Assembly (NCBI GenBank): GCA_000729835.1
Contig: JFHB01000212.1
Location: forward strand, 1 to 52,672
Origin: Atkinsonella hypoxylon
Lineage: Eukaryota > Ascomycota > Sordariomycetes > Hypocreales > Clavicipitaceae
Direction: 5' to 3'
DNA length: 52,672 bases
The notes beneath the pieces were generated by a model. That model searched no databases. It had not been told where the DNA came from and worked only from the letters and a program-made list of their open reading frames with translations. This document shows positions 21,938 to 33,907 of this stretch, one piece after another. Each line of letters begins with the position of its first letter. Position 1 is the stretch's first letter. The position numbers were made by a program, and so were the translations under genes.

Positions 21938-23152
21938 CTACTGCTCTTTCTATCTCTTTAGGCTGTTATTTAGCTACTTCTAATAGTTAAATACTAGAAT
22001 ACTACGCTAAGAGCAACAGACTACCTATAGAGTAAATTTCTATAGCCTATAGAACTAGCTAGTCTTTATAGAGCTACTTCTAGCCTCTTTTATTCCTTTT
22101 GTAGAAAATCTACTACTATTATTCTTTTCTTTTAGTAGTTTAGAATTATTAATTCTAGTAAACCTAAATAGCTTATTCTAAGAAGGGAACAATAATAGTA
22201 ACTACACTTAAGCTATAATACTACTACTATTTAAACCTAAAGAAGAATATATTACTTTTAATATATATATTAATTATAATAATAGTTCTAACGCTAAGAG
22301 TAAAGGTTCTAAGTTTAAGGAGTAGGAATATAACTATAAAGGTAATATAGTAGCTATAAAGCTAGATAACATTAAAAGTTATCTTATATTACTTAATTTC
22401 TGCTGCTTATATAGCACTTTTAGTAGGCCTAGAAGTGCTAAAGGCACCCTAAAAGTTAATAAGTTTATCTTTAGCACTATTTCTATAGAAATTAAAGATA
22501 ATATTAATATTACTAACGTAAGGCTTATTATAGAAAACTATAGTTAGTATTACTACACTAATAGAGCTAAAGAAAAGGTATAGAATATAGAAAATGCTAT
22601 TTATACTTATACCTATAAATTTACCCTTAAAGGCAGCACTATAGATAAAACTAGCATTAAGGTCTTTAAAGATAATATATATTACTTACTCTAGTAGAAT
22701 ATAGTAATATATATCTTTAGGATTTATAATAACTATAAAGTAAAGCGCTAGAACTAGCAATATAAAGGTAAGGATGCTAAGGTATCTATAGGTAACGCTA
22801 GAGTAGCTAAAAGAGGTAAGATATAGGCAAAAGTAGCAGCTACTGTATACTACAGTAGCAATATAGTAAAAAGAGGCAAAGAAACTATTACTGCAGATTT
22901 ATCTACTAGTTTACTGTTATAGGCAGTATTACTTACTATCTACTTCTCTAACAAATTTAGTAGAATTAATAGCACTATTGTAGGTGCTTTAGCTAGTATT
23001 AGCTGTATAGACTTGCTCTTTATTCTATTAGCTAAGGTGTAATCCTAGAGCTAGTGTAATAGTCTCCTTTAGAAGAAGTATAAATCTAACGCTAAGAAAA
23101 TAATTAAAGCCTACCTTAAGGACACTCCTATAGGTAGTAACGCTATATAGAA
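21938..23152 (+). repeat. 1.2-kb tandem duplication in C1, unit 1
   Basis: Begins GCTACTGCTCTTTCTATC and ends at TAACGCTATATAGAA. It repeats directly as 23153-24368. The antisense C copy (about 44,700-46,970, ignoring an insertion) has only one unit, so the duplication arose in the C1 lineage. Confidence 0.85.
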
Positions 23153-25090
23153 GCTACTGCTTTTTCTATCTTTTTAGGCTATTATTTAGCTACTTTTAAC
23201 AGTTAAACACTAAAATACTACACTAAGAGCAATAGACTGCCTATAGAGTAAATTCCTATAGCCTATAGAACTAACTAGCCTCTATAGAGCTACTTCTAAT
23301 TCTTTCTATCCCTTCTATAGAAAATCTACTACTATTATCCTTTTTTTCTAGTAGTTTAAAGTTATTAATTCTAGTAAACCTAAATACTCTATTCTAAGAA
23401 AGAAATAATAATAGTAACTACACTTAAGCTATAATACTACTACTATTTAAACTTAAAGAAGAATATATTACTTTTAATATATATATTAATTATAATAATA
23501 GTTTTAACGCTAAAAGTAAAGGTTTTAAGTTTAAGAAGTAGAAATATAACTATAAAGGTAATATAGTAGCTATAGAACTAAATAATATTAAAGCTTATCT
23601 TATATTACTTAATTTCTACTGCCTATATAGTACTTTTAGTAGGCCTAGAAGTGCTAAGAGCACTCTAAAAGTTAATAAGTTTATCTTTAGCACTATTCTT
23701 ATAGAAATTAAAGATAACATTAATATTACTAATGTAGAGCCTATTATAGAAGACTACAGTTAGTATTACTACACTAATAAAGCTAAAGAAAAGATATAAA
23801 ATATAGAAAATACTATTTACACTTATACCTATAAATTTACCCTTAAAGGTAGTACAATAGATAAAACTAGCATTAAGGTCTCTAAAGACAATATATATTA
23901 CTTACTCTAGTAGAATATAGTAATATATATCTTTAGAATTTATAATAACTATAAAGTAAAGCACTAGAACTAGCAGTATAAAGGTAAGAATGCTAAGGCA
24001 TCTATAGGTAACGCTAAAGTAGCTAGAAAAGGTAAAATATAGGCAAAAGCAGTAGCTACTATATACTACAGTAGCAATATAGTAAAAAGAGGTAAAGAAA
24101 CTATTACTATAGATTTATCTACTAGTTTACTGTTATAGGTAATGTTACTTACTATCTACTTCTTTAATAAATTTAGTAGAATTAATAGCACTATTATAGA
24201 TGCCTTAGCTAGTATTAGCTATATAAACTTACTCTTTATTCTATTAGCTAAGGTGTAATTCTAGAGCTAGTATAATAGTCTTCTTTAGAAGAAGTATAAA
24301 TTTAACGCTAAGGAAATAATTAAAGCCTACCTTAAGGATACTTCTATAGGTAATAACGCTATATAGAAGTAACTTAACCTCTATATTACTAAAATTAATA
24401 AGTTAAATAAAAAGATTAACTAGGTTAAAATAGAGGCTAAAGGAGGTTTATTTAATAAGTAGTTTAATAAATTATAGACTGCTATTTACAGTATATATAA
24501 CTAGCTAAATAGTATAAGTTAATTTAATAAAGGTATTAATAACATTATTAATAAAAATAAGACCTTACTAAAGGTTACTAGCAATATTAATATACTATAG
24601 GCAGAAAATATATACTTACAATATAAAATTAACTACATTTATATAGACTTTTTAGAACGCTTAACTAATTAGCTTATTACTATATAAAGCCTCTTTAGTA
24701 ATAGATTTAGCACTATTTAATGTAGAAAAAGTACTTAGTTTATGCTAATTAATCTATCTTTAATGCGTTTCTCTCTATTAATTCTATAAAAAACACTTTC
24801 TGCAGTAAAGCTAACACTAACTAAGGTAAAAACGCTAACTAAGAGGCTAGCTGTAGGTAAACTAGTAGAAATACCTACTAAGCGCAAAACTAGTACCTTT
24901 TAGGTAAAACCCTCCTTAAAGTTGCTAGAAACATCCTTTAGCTTTACTTTCTAGAGAAAACTAATAGCTTACTATAACTAATTAACAATTTGCTGCTATT
25001 ACTAATGCTTAAGGATTAAAATAAGCTGTATATATATAGAGAAATGCACTAAAGAGATCTAATAGAAAATTAACTTTAATATAGATTAAT
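21960..25090 (+). pseudogene. C1 extra reading frame (ORF3) after integrase, unidentified
   Basis: Ignoring TAA/TAG at likely Gln/Trp codons, a long frame can be read through the duplicated units and beyond. It includes KEEYITFNIYINYNNSSNAKSK, KGNIVAIKLDNIKSYLILLNF, RPRSAKGTLKVNKFIFSTI, KRGKETITADLSTSLLL and later INKLNKKINxVKIEAKGGLF, which looks coiled-coil. A C-terminal part includes KTLTKRLAVGKLVEIPTKRK. I recognise no domain. It lies between the integrase and the 3' LTR, where some gypsy elements carry an env-like or other extra gene. The same frame is present in the antisense C copy (43.7-47.1 kb), so it is part of the family. Function unknown; it is broken here. Confidence 0.5.
23153..24368 (+). 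repeat. 1.2-kb tandem duplication in C1, unit 2
   Basis: Second unit, beginning GCTACTGCTTTTTCTATC. The sequence following it (TAACTTAACCTCTATATTAC) matches what follows the single unit in the antisense copy, so this junction is the ancestral one. The units differ mostly by A/G and T/C transitions. Confidence 0.85.
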
Positions 25091-25336
25091 TTTTAATGCT
25101 TTTAATATTATATAGAATAATCTTATATAAGGAATATACTATATAGATTTAATAAATTAGCTTTATTATATAAGATTAATTTATAGAATTTAATATTATT
25201 TAGAACGATTTTATATAACTTTACTTATATATAGGTTATAAAACAAGCTTTAACGCTCTATTAGGTTTAAGAAAATCCGTTAATTTAATATATAGATTTA
25301 ATAGTTACTAGATTATAAGTGTAACTTAAGCATTAT

Positions 25337-26150
25337 AAGTATATAAAGAAAAATATATAAATATAGCAACCTATACTGTAAATTGCACTACAACAACAAT
25401 AACGTGTGCCTACACAATAAAATAACAACTGTCTTTCTGCACCTTTTATAACAACTAGATTAATAAGTTATTTAGTTTAATCTAATATACCTTCTAATAA
25501 CTAACAGTTAATTTTTTAGAACACCTAGAACAGCTAATCTTTTTTATAGAGGTAGTACTTATTATAGGATAATCCTATAGACCTATAGGTTGCTAGTGCA
25601 TGTAACTGCAATTATGTATAAGTAGTTAGAAGCAACGCTTAAGTAGTTAGATTAAACAATTAACTATTATTCACTAGAACACTATTATTAGATGCTCCTT
25701 ATAGAAGCTCTTATAACTCCTCTTACGAATTATTGTATAACCTGCAAGTGTATAGAGAAAATACATAAATATAGTAACCTACGCTGCAGATTGCACTACA
25801 ATAACAATAATATATACTTACGCAATAAAATAATAACTACCTTTCTGTGCCTTTTATAACAGCTAGATTAATAAGTTATTTAGTTTAATCTAATATACCT
25901 TCTAATAACTAATAGTTAATTTTTTAGAACAGCTAGAACAGCTAATCTTTTTTGTAGAGGCAGCACTTATTACAGAATAATCCTATAGACCTATAGGTTA
26001 CTAGCGCATATAACTGCAATTATATATAAGTAGTTAGAAGCAACACTTAAGTAGTTAGATTGAACAATTAACTATTATTCACTAGAACACTATTATTAGA
26101 TGCTCCTTACAGAAGCTCTTATGACTTCTCTTACGAATTATTGTATAACC
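25337..26150 (+). repeat. Tandem ~407-bp duplication covering the C 3' end
   Basis: 25337-25743 and 25744-26150 are direct copies (both contain CTAATATACCTTCTAATAACTAA, a TTTTTTAGAAC run and the start of the 243-bp LTR). The first copy contains a truncated LTR (25560-25743) ending CCTGCAAG; the second contains the complete LTR. The antisense copy at 43.26-43.74 kb has one copy only. Confidence 0.75.
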
Positions 26151-26210
26151 TGTTGAATCTAACAACCTACAGTTACATCCAACAAACCTACGTTGGATCC
26201 CACTGTAACA
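25968..26210 (+). mobile_element. Family C 3' LTR of C1
   Basis: 243-bp LTR, TATTACAGAATAATCC...CCCACTGTAACA; the start TG is changed to TA. It is the same length as 43259-43501 (-) and 48680-48922 (+). The last ~60 bp retain many CA dinucleotides and look little affected by RIP. It abuts family B gag at ATATCGAATAAAG, so C1 inserted into a B copy. Confidence 0.85.
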
Positions 26211-26482
26211 ATATCGAATAAAGCTCTAGGACTACTACAACCAGAAGAAGGCCCTTAACAGCATCCAACAATAAATAGTTAAAATAGTCAGTAACTACTA
26301 CGAAACCATCAGCTATAAGCACGATATCGCTAAGCAGATCCTTCTTCTACAACAACGATTAAAGCTAACATCTTGGGAAAACGAAAAAGAAGTACTCTCT
26401 CGATACAAAGCTGTATTAAAGAGCCCTTCTAGAACCAAGATAAAGGAATTCGTTACTTCGTACAAGAAGGTACTCTTAAAAG
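26211..26482 (+). pseudogene. Family B gag fragment, weakly RIPed
   Basis: Matches B3 gag from about 7,666 to 7,930 but keeps CA and TG where that copy has TA (CATCCAACAATAAATAG against CATTTAACAATAGATAG). It is bounded by the C LTR on the left and by a piece of B LTR on the right, so it is internally rearranged. Confidence 0.75.
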
Positions 26483-26564
26483 CAAGCAATTTACACTCTT
26501 CTACACACTAGAAGCTTCTTCATCTTCTCTCTCTTCTGTTATCTCTTCTATCTCCCTTTTGATA
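26483..26564 (+). mobile_element. Family B LTR 3'-end fragment
   Basis: Matches the last ~82 bp of the B LTR (about 6645-6726), AGCAATTTACACTC...CCTTTTGATA. It follows gag directly without the normal pol or LTR start, so a large internal deletion separates them. It joins antisense A gag at 26565. Confidence 0.75.
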
Positions 26565-27661
26565 ACTCTTTTAGAAGCTAATCTAGCTTCCTTTAGAGCC
26601 TTCTCAGCTGTATAATCTTCTGCATTAGATGAGGAATCTACTAGCTAAGGGGGGGACCTTGCTGGACTAGGAAAGCTAGTAGCAGTAGCTAGATTAGCTG
26701 GTGTACTAGAACTACTACCCCTTTTAGGGCTTGTGCTCTTTCCCTTGCTTGTTCCTTTTAGTGCTAATTTAACGCTCTTTATAGCTAATTATAGCCTAAA
26801 TTACAGTGGAAATAGTAGTAAATAATAGTAATAATTCTTACTAAATATAGGCTAGAAGTGCCCTATATCTTCAGAAATTATACTAAGATTTTTCTCTAAT
26901 TTCTTTTGTAATAGGTATAACAGGCTCTAAAGACTGCATTGTATCGCGATCTATATATGCATACAATTTGTATAGCAGACTAGATTGATAAGCGGTTGCA
27001 AGGGGCATAAAACACAGGTTCTAGCTATTTTTAGCTAAAAAATTTAGGAGATTCTTCTCTAATTAGGTTCTAATAAATTAGTAGAGACCTAGGTATAGCT
27101 AATTTAGGGATATCTAGCTAGCTCCTACTTTAAAATCCTAACTAGTGGGATTACTGCATAAATTAATTCTGCAACTAAAAACACAGGAATATCTGTAACA
27201 AGAGCTGTTAGGCGTACACTACAAATTGTAGTATAGCTACTAATAGAGGTGTATAGAGTGCACAATATAACAACAACAACGAGCAATATAGTGCAGCGCT
27301 AAGCTTATTTCTCAATAAAAATAATTGATTAAGTAGTGCCTAATAAAACGATTTACAGTGCAAATGTAATATATACAGATATATATATTTAGATGTTGCG
27401 CAACAATAGAACCTAGCTATTAAGAATAGCTTTAAAAGTGTGTATATATAGGGTGTATAGAGTGCAGGAGGCACAGGGTGGGCAGAATGAAAATACTAGT
27501 ATAGTAGCTAGCGATGTATATACAGCAGGTCTTAATAGCTTCCAGCAAGCTACTAATGTAGCAGCAATAGCTGCTAGCGCAGGTCTTAATATAGCTTCTA
27601 GTGGGTAATATAGTACACAATAGTAGATTTTTAGCGGGCTAACAGCTTGCAGATAGGTCTT
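26565..27661 (-). pseudogene. A3 antisense gag start and leader
   Basis: Reverse complement of A1 from about 9,123 to 10,240: part of gag N-terminus then the untranslated leader. The 5' end of the element points right. It is truncated at 26565 where it meets the B LTR fragment. Less RIP-damaged than A1 in places. A small frame near 27432-27620 is leader sequence, not a gene. Confidence 0.78.
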
Positions 27662-27675
27662 CCGGGCTTATAACC
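27662..27675 (-). other. A3 primer binding site
   Basis: CCGGGCTTATAACC is the reverse complement of the A1 primer site at 9109-9122 and sits at the inner edge of the LTR, as expected. Confidence 0.6.
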
Positions 27676-28510
27676 TATTGAAAATAATAGAGATTACAGA
27701 ACTAGATATTTAAGAGGGTAGTGGTATCTTAGATTTAGCACCTGTAATTGCTCCTAGCAATTATTACGTAGTAGAAGCAGTAGCGGCCTAAATTAAGCTG
27801 TAGTTTTTGAAAATAATAGGGATTACAGGACTAGATATCTAAGAGGGTAGTGGTCTCTTAGATTTAGCACCTGTAATTGCTCCTAGCAATTATCACGTAG
27901 TGGAAGCAGCAGCGGCCTAAATCAAGCTGTAGTGTATAGTATAGATTACGTAGAGGCAATAGATAACTGTAATAGTGGTATCTTTATATTGAGAGCGCTA
28001 TAACGAACTTGGTAAGGGTAGGATCTCGAATCTTTCTAGTCCCTTATAGACCTACTAACTATATCGGCAGGCTGTAGTTGCTAGAAGAGGCTTATAGGCT
28101 ACTTTATAATTTCCGCAAAAAGATTTACTATATAAAAACAAAAAAATTAACTTACAGCTATACAAACGAGACGCCTATGTGTACAATTTAATAAATTCTA
28201 CTAATAATAAGTAACTCTTATAAGTAACTCTATTTAGCAATTATATTATTAAAAAGCCCTAATTCTTAGCTTTTAAATAGTATACTTCTTGAATTTCTAC
28301 TATTGCTAGTTATAGAGAAAATCGCTGTTAAAGTTGACTATAGGTTAGGCAACTTTGCCTTAGTCGATTCTAGATATTTTGCATCTAGTAACAGCAATAT
28401 CTCTACCAAAAATCAACGTAATAAGACCTAGTAAGGGTTACGTGATAGAGCAACTAATAAGCAACTAGCAAGCATAAAAATAGGCTATACAGGGTAGCTT
28501 ATTTTTAACA
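27676..28510 (-). mobile_element. A3 5' LTR with duplicated inner end
   Basis: 27804-28510 is a full antisense family A LTR ending GCTTATTTTTAACA. Next to it, 27676-27803 repeats the last ~128 bp of the LTR (TATTGAAAATAATAGAGATTACAG...), a tandem partial duplication. The outer end abuts A2 pol at 28511. Confidence 0.8.
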
Positions 28511-30795
28511 GCACGTTAGATTAGGGCATATAGGACTCTCTTTACTAAAGAAAACTGCTTCTATTACTAAAGGAATTCCTAATTTTACAAAAATTAAGGA
28601 ACAGGATTTTAACTGCCTAGCTTGCAATTAAGCTAAAGCTGTTAGAAGACCTAGTAAGCGTGCTATTCCTGATCCCCCTAGATGTTTAAATATTATAGAG
28701 GGAGATACCGTTAGAATAGAGCCTATTCTGCACAATAAAAGGCCCCTAGTTCTATTTCTAATCAATAGAAAATTACATTATAAGTAGTCTTTTAATCTAG
28801 CTAATAAAGAGGGTTCTACTCTTTATAACTATATTAGAAGCTTCTTTAAGGAATTAAAAAACTAGTATAACTGCTACCCTAAACACCTTTATTTTAATAG
28901 TAGTATAGAAATTAATACTAGGTTGTAAGCTTAGCTATCTTCTAAGGGTATTTACTTTAGCACCTCTTACCCCTATATTTATAAACAGAATAGGCTAATA
29001 GAGAGAGCTATAAGGGTACTTCTAGACCGTTTGCGTGCTACTCTACAGTAGTTACAATTACCTCTATATCTATAGTCTTATATCCTTTCTGCTATAGTAG
29101 ATTTAGTTAATACTACTGCAAATAGTACTAAACTACTAAGTCCTAAACAGCTATATCTAGCTAATTTAAAGCCTTCTAAGATCTATAAGCTTAATTTTAC
29201 TAAAATAAGGGCTATAGGCTCCTATTGCGAAGTTCTAATTCCTTTAGAACAACAATCTAAGTTGTAGAAGCTAGCTAAAAGAACTATTCCTAGTAGACTT
29301 TTAGCTACACTAGGTTCTAATGTATATCTAATATATATCCCCTCTAAACGAGCTGTTATAAAGATTAGCTTCGTTAAAATTATAGAAGGAATAGGTCCTA
29401 TTTCTTAGAGCATCCCTAAGTTTCCTATTAGTTCTATAGTGGATAATCCTTTAGAGGGAGAAATCGATAACTAGCAGTTAATAGATAATTATACTCTAAA
29501 GTATCCTTATCCTAGTCATCTAAATGTGCCGAATTATCCACTAGAACCTATAGAAAATCAAGCTCTTCTACTAAGCAACTCTATAGAAGCTGTAGAGGTC
29601 CCTAAAGCCCCTATACTTATAGAAATACCTATAGAAGCTACTATAGAAGCTAAAGCTGATGCTGATGCTATAGATCTAGATAGAGATATATTTTCCTTAA
29701 TCAAGGATCTATGCTTTAAGGTAAGGACTAAAGCAGCTATTACTTCTAATAGTAATAAGGATAAACTTCCTAATATATAGAAGCAAGCCCTAAAAAGCTC
29801 TACTAAGCAGCATTAGATAGAAGCTACCTATAGCAAATTTAGACAGCTATTAGCTGCTGGAACCTTTAAATTTATAGGGAAAGACTAAGTACCTAAGGGC
29901 TAAAAAGTTCTAAAGAATAGGCTTATTTATAGGCTTAAAAAGGATAAAGAAAATAATCCTATTAAATATAAGGCCCGCCTTATTGCTAAGGGATTTATGC
30001 AAATAGAAGGTTAAGACTACCTAGAGACCTTTGCTGCAACTAGTATTCCTCCTAGCTAGCGTATATTATTAGCTCTTGTAGCTTTTAATAACTAGGAAGT
30101 TAAGCAAATCGACTTTATAGGGGCGTTTTTAAATAGTAAGTTAAAAGAAGTTATTTATATAGAAATCCTAGATAGATTCGTTGAATTTGTAGAAGCAACG
30201 CTATCAGTAGCTAAGTTACTAAAAAGCTGTAATTATAAGCCTTCTAAAGAGCAAGTAATTAAGCTAGAAAAATCACTCTATAGGTTAAAACAGAGCCCTA
30301 GAGAATAGCAGCAAATTCTAACAGAATTACTTCAAAAGTATAGATTTAAACCCCTTATATTAGACCCAGCAGTCTTTTATAACCTAGCTACATCTACGTA
30401 TATTGCTACTTATGTAGATAACTATCTTCTAATTAGTCTAAATCTAAGCTATATTAATAAACTAAAGAAGCTATTACATAAAGCTTATCTAATGGAAGAT
30501 AGAGGACCAGCAGAATTCTTTCTAGGTGTATAAATTACCTGTAATAGGTCTAAAAGGTCTATTAAAATCCACTAATCTTAATACATCCTTGAAGCCCTAG
30601 AAAGATTTAAAATGCTAGATGCTAAGCTAGCTTCTATCCCTATACAGCTGGGGATTCTAAAGCAGCTAGTTATAAAACTCCTCTTAAAGTCTGATTATAA
30701 GCTTTATTAGAGCATAATAGGCACTATAATGTACCTAATGTTGCTAACTAGAGCTAATATTGCTTTTTCTATTCAGTGGCTATCAACCTTCCTAG
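28511..30795 (+). pseudogene. A2 copia pol fragment, RIP-inactivated
   Basis: Collinear with A1 12358-14651: integrase from RLGHIGL (GTTAGATTAGGGCATATAGG) through reverse transcriptase. Visible are KQNRLIERAIRVLLD, KRAVIKISFVKIIEG, an acidic spacer (29526-29780, an unbroken stretch), YLETFAATSIP, QIDFIGAFLNS and YVDNY in place of YVDD. It is cut on the left by the A3 LTR and on the right by element E. Non-functional. Confidence 0.85.
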
Positions 30796-30912
30796 TGTGT
30801 TGCAGCAGAGTTACTCCCTTGCGTTCTTATATTAGCTTTGCAAGGGATGCTACATGCAGATTTTCCCTATAAGAATGCGCATCGCCCGGACATGTAGATA
30901 GTTTAAGCAAGA
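30796..30912 (+). other. Element E 5' terminus with interlocking inverted repeats
   Basis: Starts TGTGTTGCAGCAGAG, a plausible LTR start, immediately after A2 sequence CCTAG. This ~110 bp keeps CA, TG and CG dinucleotides, unlike everything around it. It holds three inverted pairs: CCCTTGC/GCAAGGG (30816-30822, 30840-30846), GCGTTCTTATA with TATAAGAATGC (30821-30831, 30868-30878), and CTACATG/CATGTAG (30850-30856, 30891-30897). Confidence 0.55.
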
Positions 30913-31950
30913 AGAAAGTATAAGCAGCTTCTACTAGCTCTTTTTAGCCTTTATCTCTTTTAATTAATTAATATCTTTTAGCCTATTTTAATTTATAATA
31001 TTTAACACTTAAGCAACCTTACTTTACTACTACTAATACTTTTTATAACACTTTAATATATCTAGCTCTTTTTGTGTATATATATCTTTTAAGCTATAAC
31101 TAATATTTTATTTCTGCCTTTTTAAACTATTTAATCTTCTTACCTACTATTATTTAATAGTATATATAGGTAAATATCTTGCTCTTTACTAATTCTCTTT
31201 AGTCTTAATGTGCACTATATTATTACCTACTTTAGTGTAGGCTATATAGTTATTTAGAGATTTAGTTTTAAGGCAATAAAAATAGAGGCTTTACTAAGAA
31301 CTTATTCTAATTAAAGTGCACTATATAATTAAAAGGTTTTTTATAGAGATTCTAAAAGAAAGAAGAAAAAGCTACTAAGTATTAGAGATAGAAGAGCACT
31401 TTAGTTTAAATATTACTAATATAAGAAAAAAGGAAATTATAAAGATAAAAGCTCTATATTATAAGGGATTATTTAATTAAGAGGGAAAGAAAATTTTTGC
31501 AGCTTTTTTAAGCTAAGAAGAGCTAAGTTTAGTTAAAAATAGTTACTATATTATAAATACTAGCTAGCCTATTTAACCTCTATTTTACCCTTAGCTAAAA
31601 TAGCTTTAGTATAGTAAAAAGAAAGTTTTTAGATCCCTTAAACATTATAATTATTTAATTATAGAGAAAAATTTCTCTTTTATCTTTATTTTAGTAGTTA
31701 TCTTTATATTTACTGTTATTAATAATTAAGTTCTTAGCCTTTACGTTTTAGCGTTAAGAGCTTATATAACTATAGAAGCAAAAGGTAAGAGCATTAAAAG
31801 CACAGTTAATATAGAGAATTATATATATTATACTCTTTCTACTAAGTAAGATTAATTATTCTCTTTATACCTACTTTCTATATTAAGCTATTCTATTAGT
31901 TATTTACTTAAGTTTAGTATTCTATATCCCTTAAAGAAAAGTATAAGCTT
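30913..31950. other. Element E AT-rich leader
   Basis: Strongly AT-rich, with no second copy in this window. I see no convincing frame. It probably holds the rest of the E LTR and leader, but without a partner LTR its limits cannot be set. Confidence 0.4.
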
Positions 31951-33199
31951 TATGTTTAAAGCAGCTAATACTAGCTCTAGTTAATCTAGTAAATCTTCTA
32001 AAAAAGTTGCTTTTAAACTTAAGGTTACAATAAAATTAAATACTTAAGATAAAAAAGCTAGTACTAGTAGTGCTATAGCTATACCTTATAAGGCTCTTAC
32101 TAAAGCTATAGGTAAAGCTATTAAAAAGCAGTAAGCTTAAGCTACCTTTAATAAAAAGTTTAATATATATTAATTTAAGGGAGAAAACGTTTTTAATTAC
32201 TTAACTAGCTTTAAGCTAAAAATAGAGACTTTATTTATTCTAAAGGAAAACTAATAGAAGATATTTATTTATTATATTAACCTATTAATCTATAAGTATA
32301 TAAAGGTTATTTATACCTTATATAATTAAAAAGAAGCTAAGGAGTAAGCTAATAAAAAGCTTAAAGACCTAAAGAGGAATTATTTAAGGACTATAAAGAA
32401 CACTCTTTATTAGCTTTAAGAACATTAAGCTACTATAATTAGCGCTAAGCTCTATATATAGTGTAGTATAACCTCTTAGTTTAATTATATTTATAAGGCC
32501 TTACTAGATACTATACTTACTAGCTTTATAGATTAAATAAAAGTTACTAAAGCTAAGTTTGTTGCAATACCCTATAGGGAGTTATTAGAGCAGCTTAGCT
32601 AGTATATATAAGCTAGAATAGAGCTAGAGAACTGTAATTCTAGACTCTATAACAATAGAAGAAACTACCTTTATATACCTCTAGGCAGAAGAAGTCTTAA
32701 GTATTATAGTATAAGTAATTTTAGTTATAAGGCTAAGGAAATTGTACAGCCTATTTTAGAAGTAAAAGATTAAATAAATAATTTAACCTAGAAGTTTAAA
32801 GATATAAAGATTATACTTATAAAGTAGGTAGTTTTAAAGATAAATATTATAAAGCTTTTTAAAGAGAAGTTTAGGAAGAAGAAGGAGGAAAGGCAGAATA
32901 TATATATTAACGCTGTTAATATATATAATAATGCCTAGAGCTTTAGGACCTATATAACTAGAAGCTGTATAAAGCAGTATTACTACTATTACTGTAGTAA
33001 GGAAGGTTATTATATAGATTAATACTAGTTTTACTAGTATAACAATAAGATTAGCTTTATAAAGTATAATTAAAGAGCAAGTATCTTAATAGTAGAATTA
33101 AATAATTTAGTACTACTTATTCTTATATAAAGCTTCTTTAGTATAGAAAGTTATCTTTATAGGCTTATAGTATTCTAGGTTAATTGTTTTAACTACTAT
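31951..33199 (+). pseudogene. Element E gag-like remnant, part 1
   Basis: Reading through TAA/TAG, a gag-like frame appears: FKGENVFNYLTSFKLKIETLF (about 32,165-32,240), an Arg/Asn-rich region, and near 32,965-33,030 CIKQYYYYYCSKEGYYID, which looks like a CCHC zinc knuckle (CxxCxxxxHxxxxC) whose Cys and His were turned to Tyr by TG to TA and CA to TA changes. It is interrupted at 33200 by a solo LTR. The superfamily cannot be set from gag alone. Confidence 0.5.
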
Positions 33200-33902
33200 T
33201 GTTAAAAATAAGCTACCATGTAGTCTATTTTTATGCTTACTAGTTGCCTACTAGTTGCTCTATTACGTGACCCTTTTTTGGTTATGTTACGTTGATTTTT
33301 GGTAGAGATATCGCTGTTACTAGATGCAAAACATCTAGAATTAACTAAGGCAAAGTTGCCTAACCTATAGTCAGCTTTAACAGCGTTTTTCTCCACAACT
33401 AGTAATAGTAGAAATTTAAGAAGTATATTATTTAAAAGCTAAGAATTAGGGCTATTTAATGGTATAATTATTAGATAGGGTTGCTTATAAGGGTTGTTTG
33501 CTATTAGTAGAATTTATTAAATTATGTATATAGGTTTCTCGTTTATATAGCTGTAAGTCGATTTTTTTGTTTTTATATAGTAAATCTTTTTACGGAAATT
33601 ATAAAGTAGCCTATAAGCCCCTTCTAGCGACTATAGCCTGCTGATATAGTTAGAGGGTCTATAAGGGACTGGAAAGATTTAAGATCCTACCCTTACTGTT
33701 CGTTACAGCGCTCTTAATATAAAGATACTACTATTACAGTTATCTATTGCCTCTACGTGATCTAGTACTATACACTACAGCTTAATTTAGGCCGCTGCTG
33801 CTTCCACTACGTGATAATTGCTAGAAGCAATTACAGGTGCTAAATCTAAGAGACCACTACCCTCTTAGATATCTAGTCCTGTAATCCCTATTATTTTCAA
33901 TA
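33200..33902 (+). mobile_element. Solo family A LTR with target duplication
   Basis: 703-bp LTR, TGTTAAAAATAAGC...TTTTCAATA. It is flanked by ACTAT at 33195-33199 and 33903-33907. The perfect 5-bp duplication fixes the LTR limits and shows a solo LTR left by LTR-LTR recombination after insertion into element E. The terminal TA was probably CA before RIP. Confidence 0.9.
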
Positions 33903-33907
33903 ACTAT

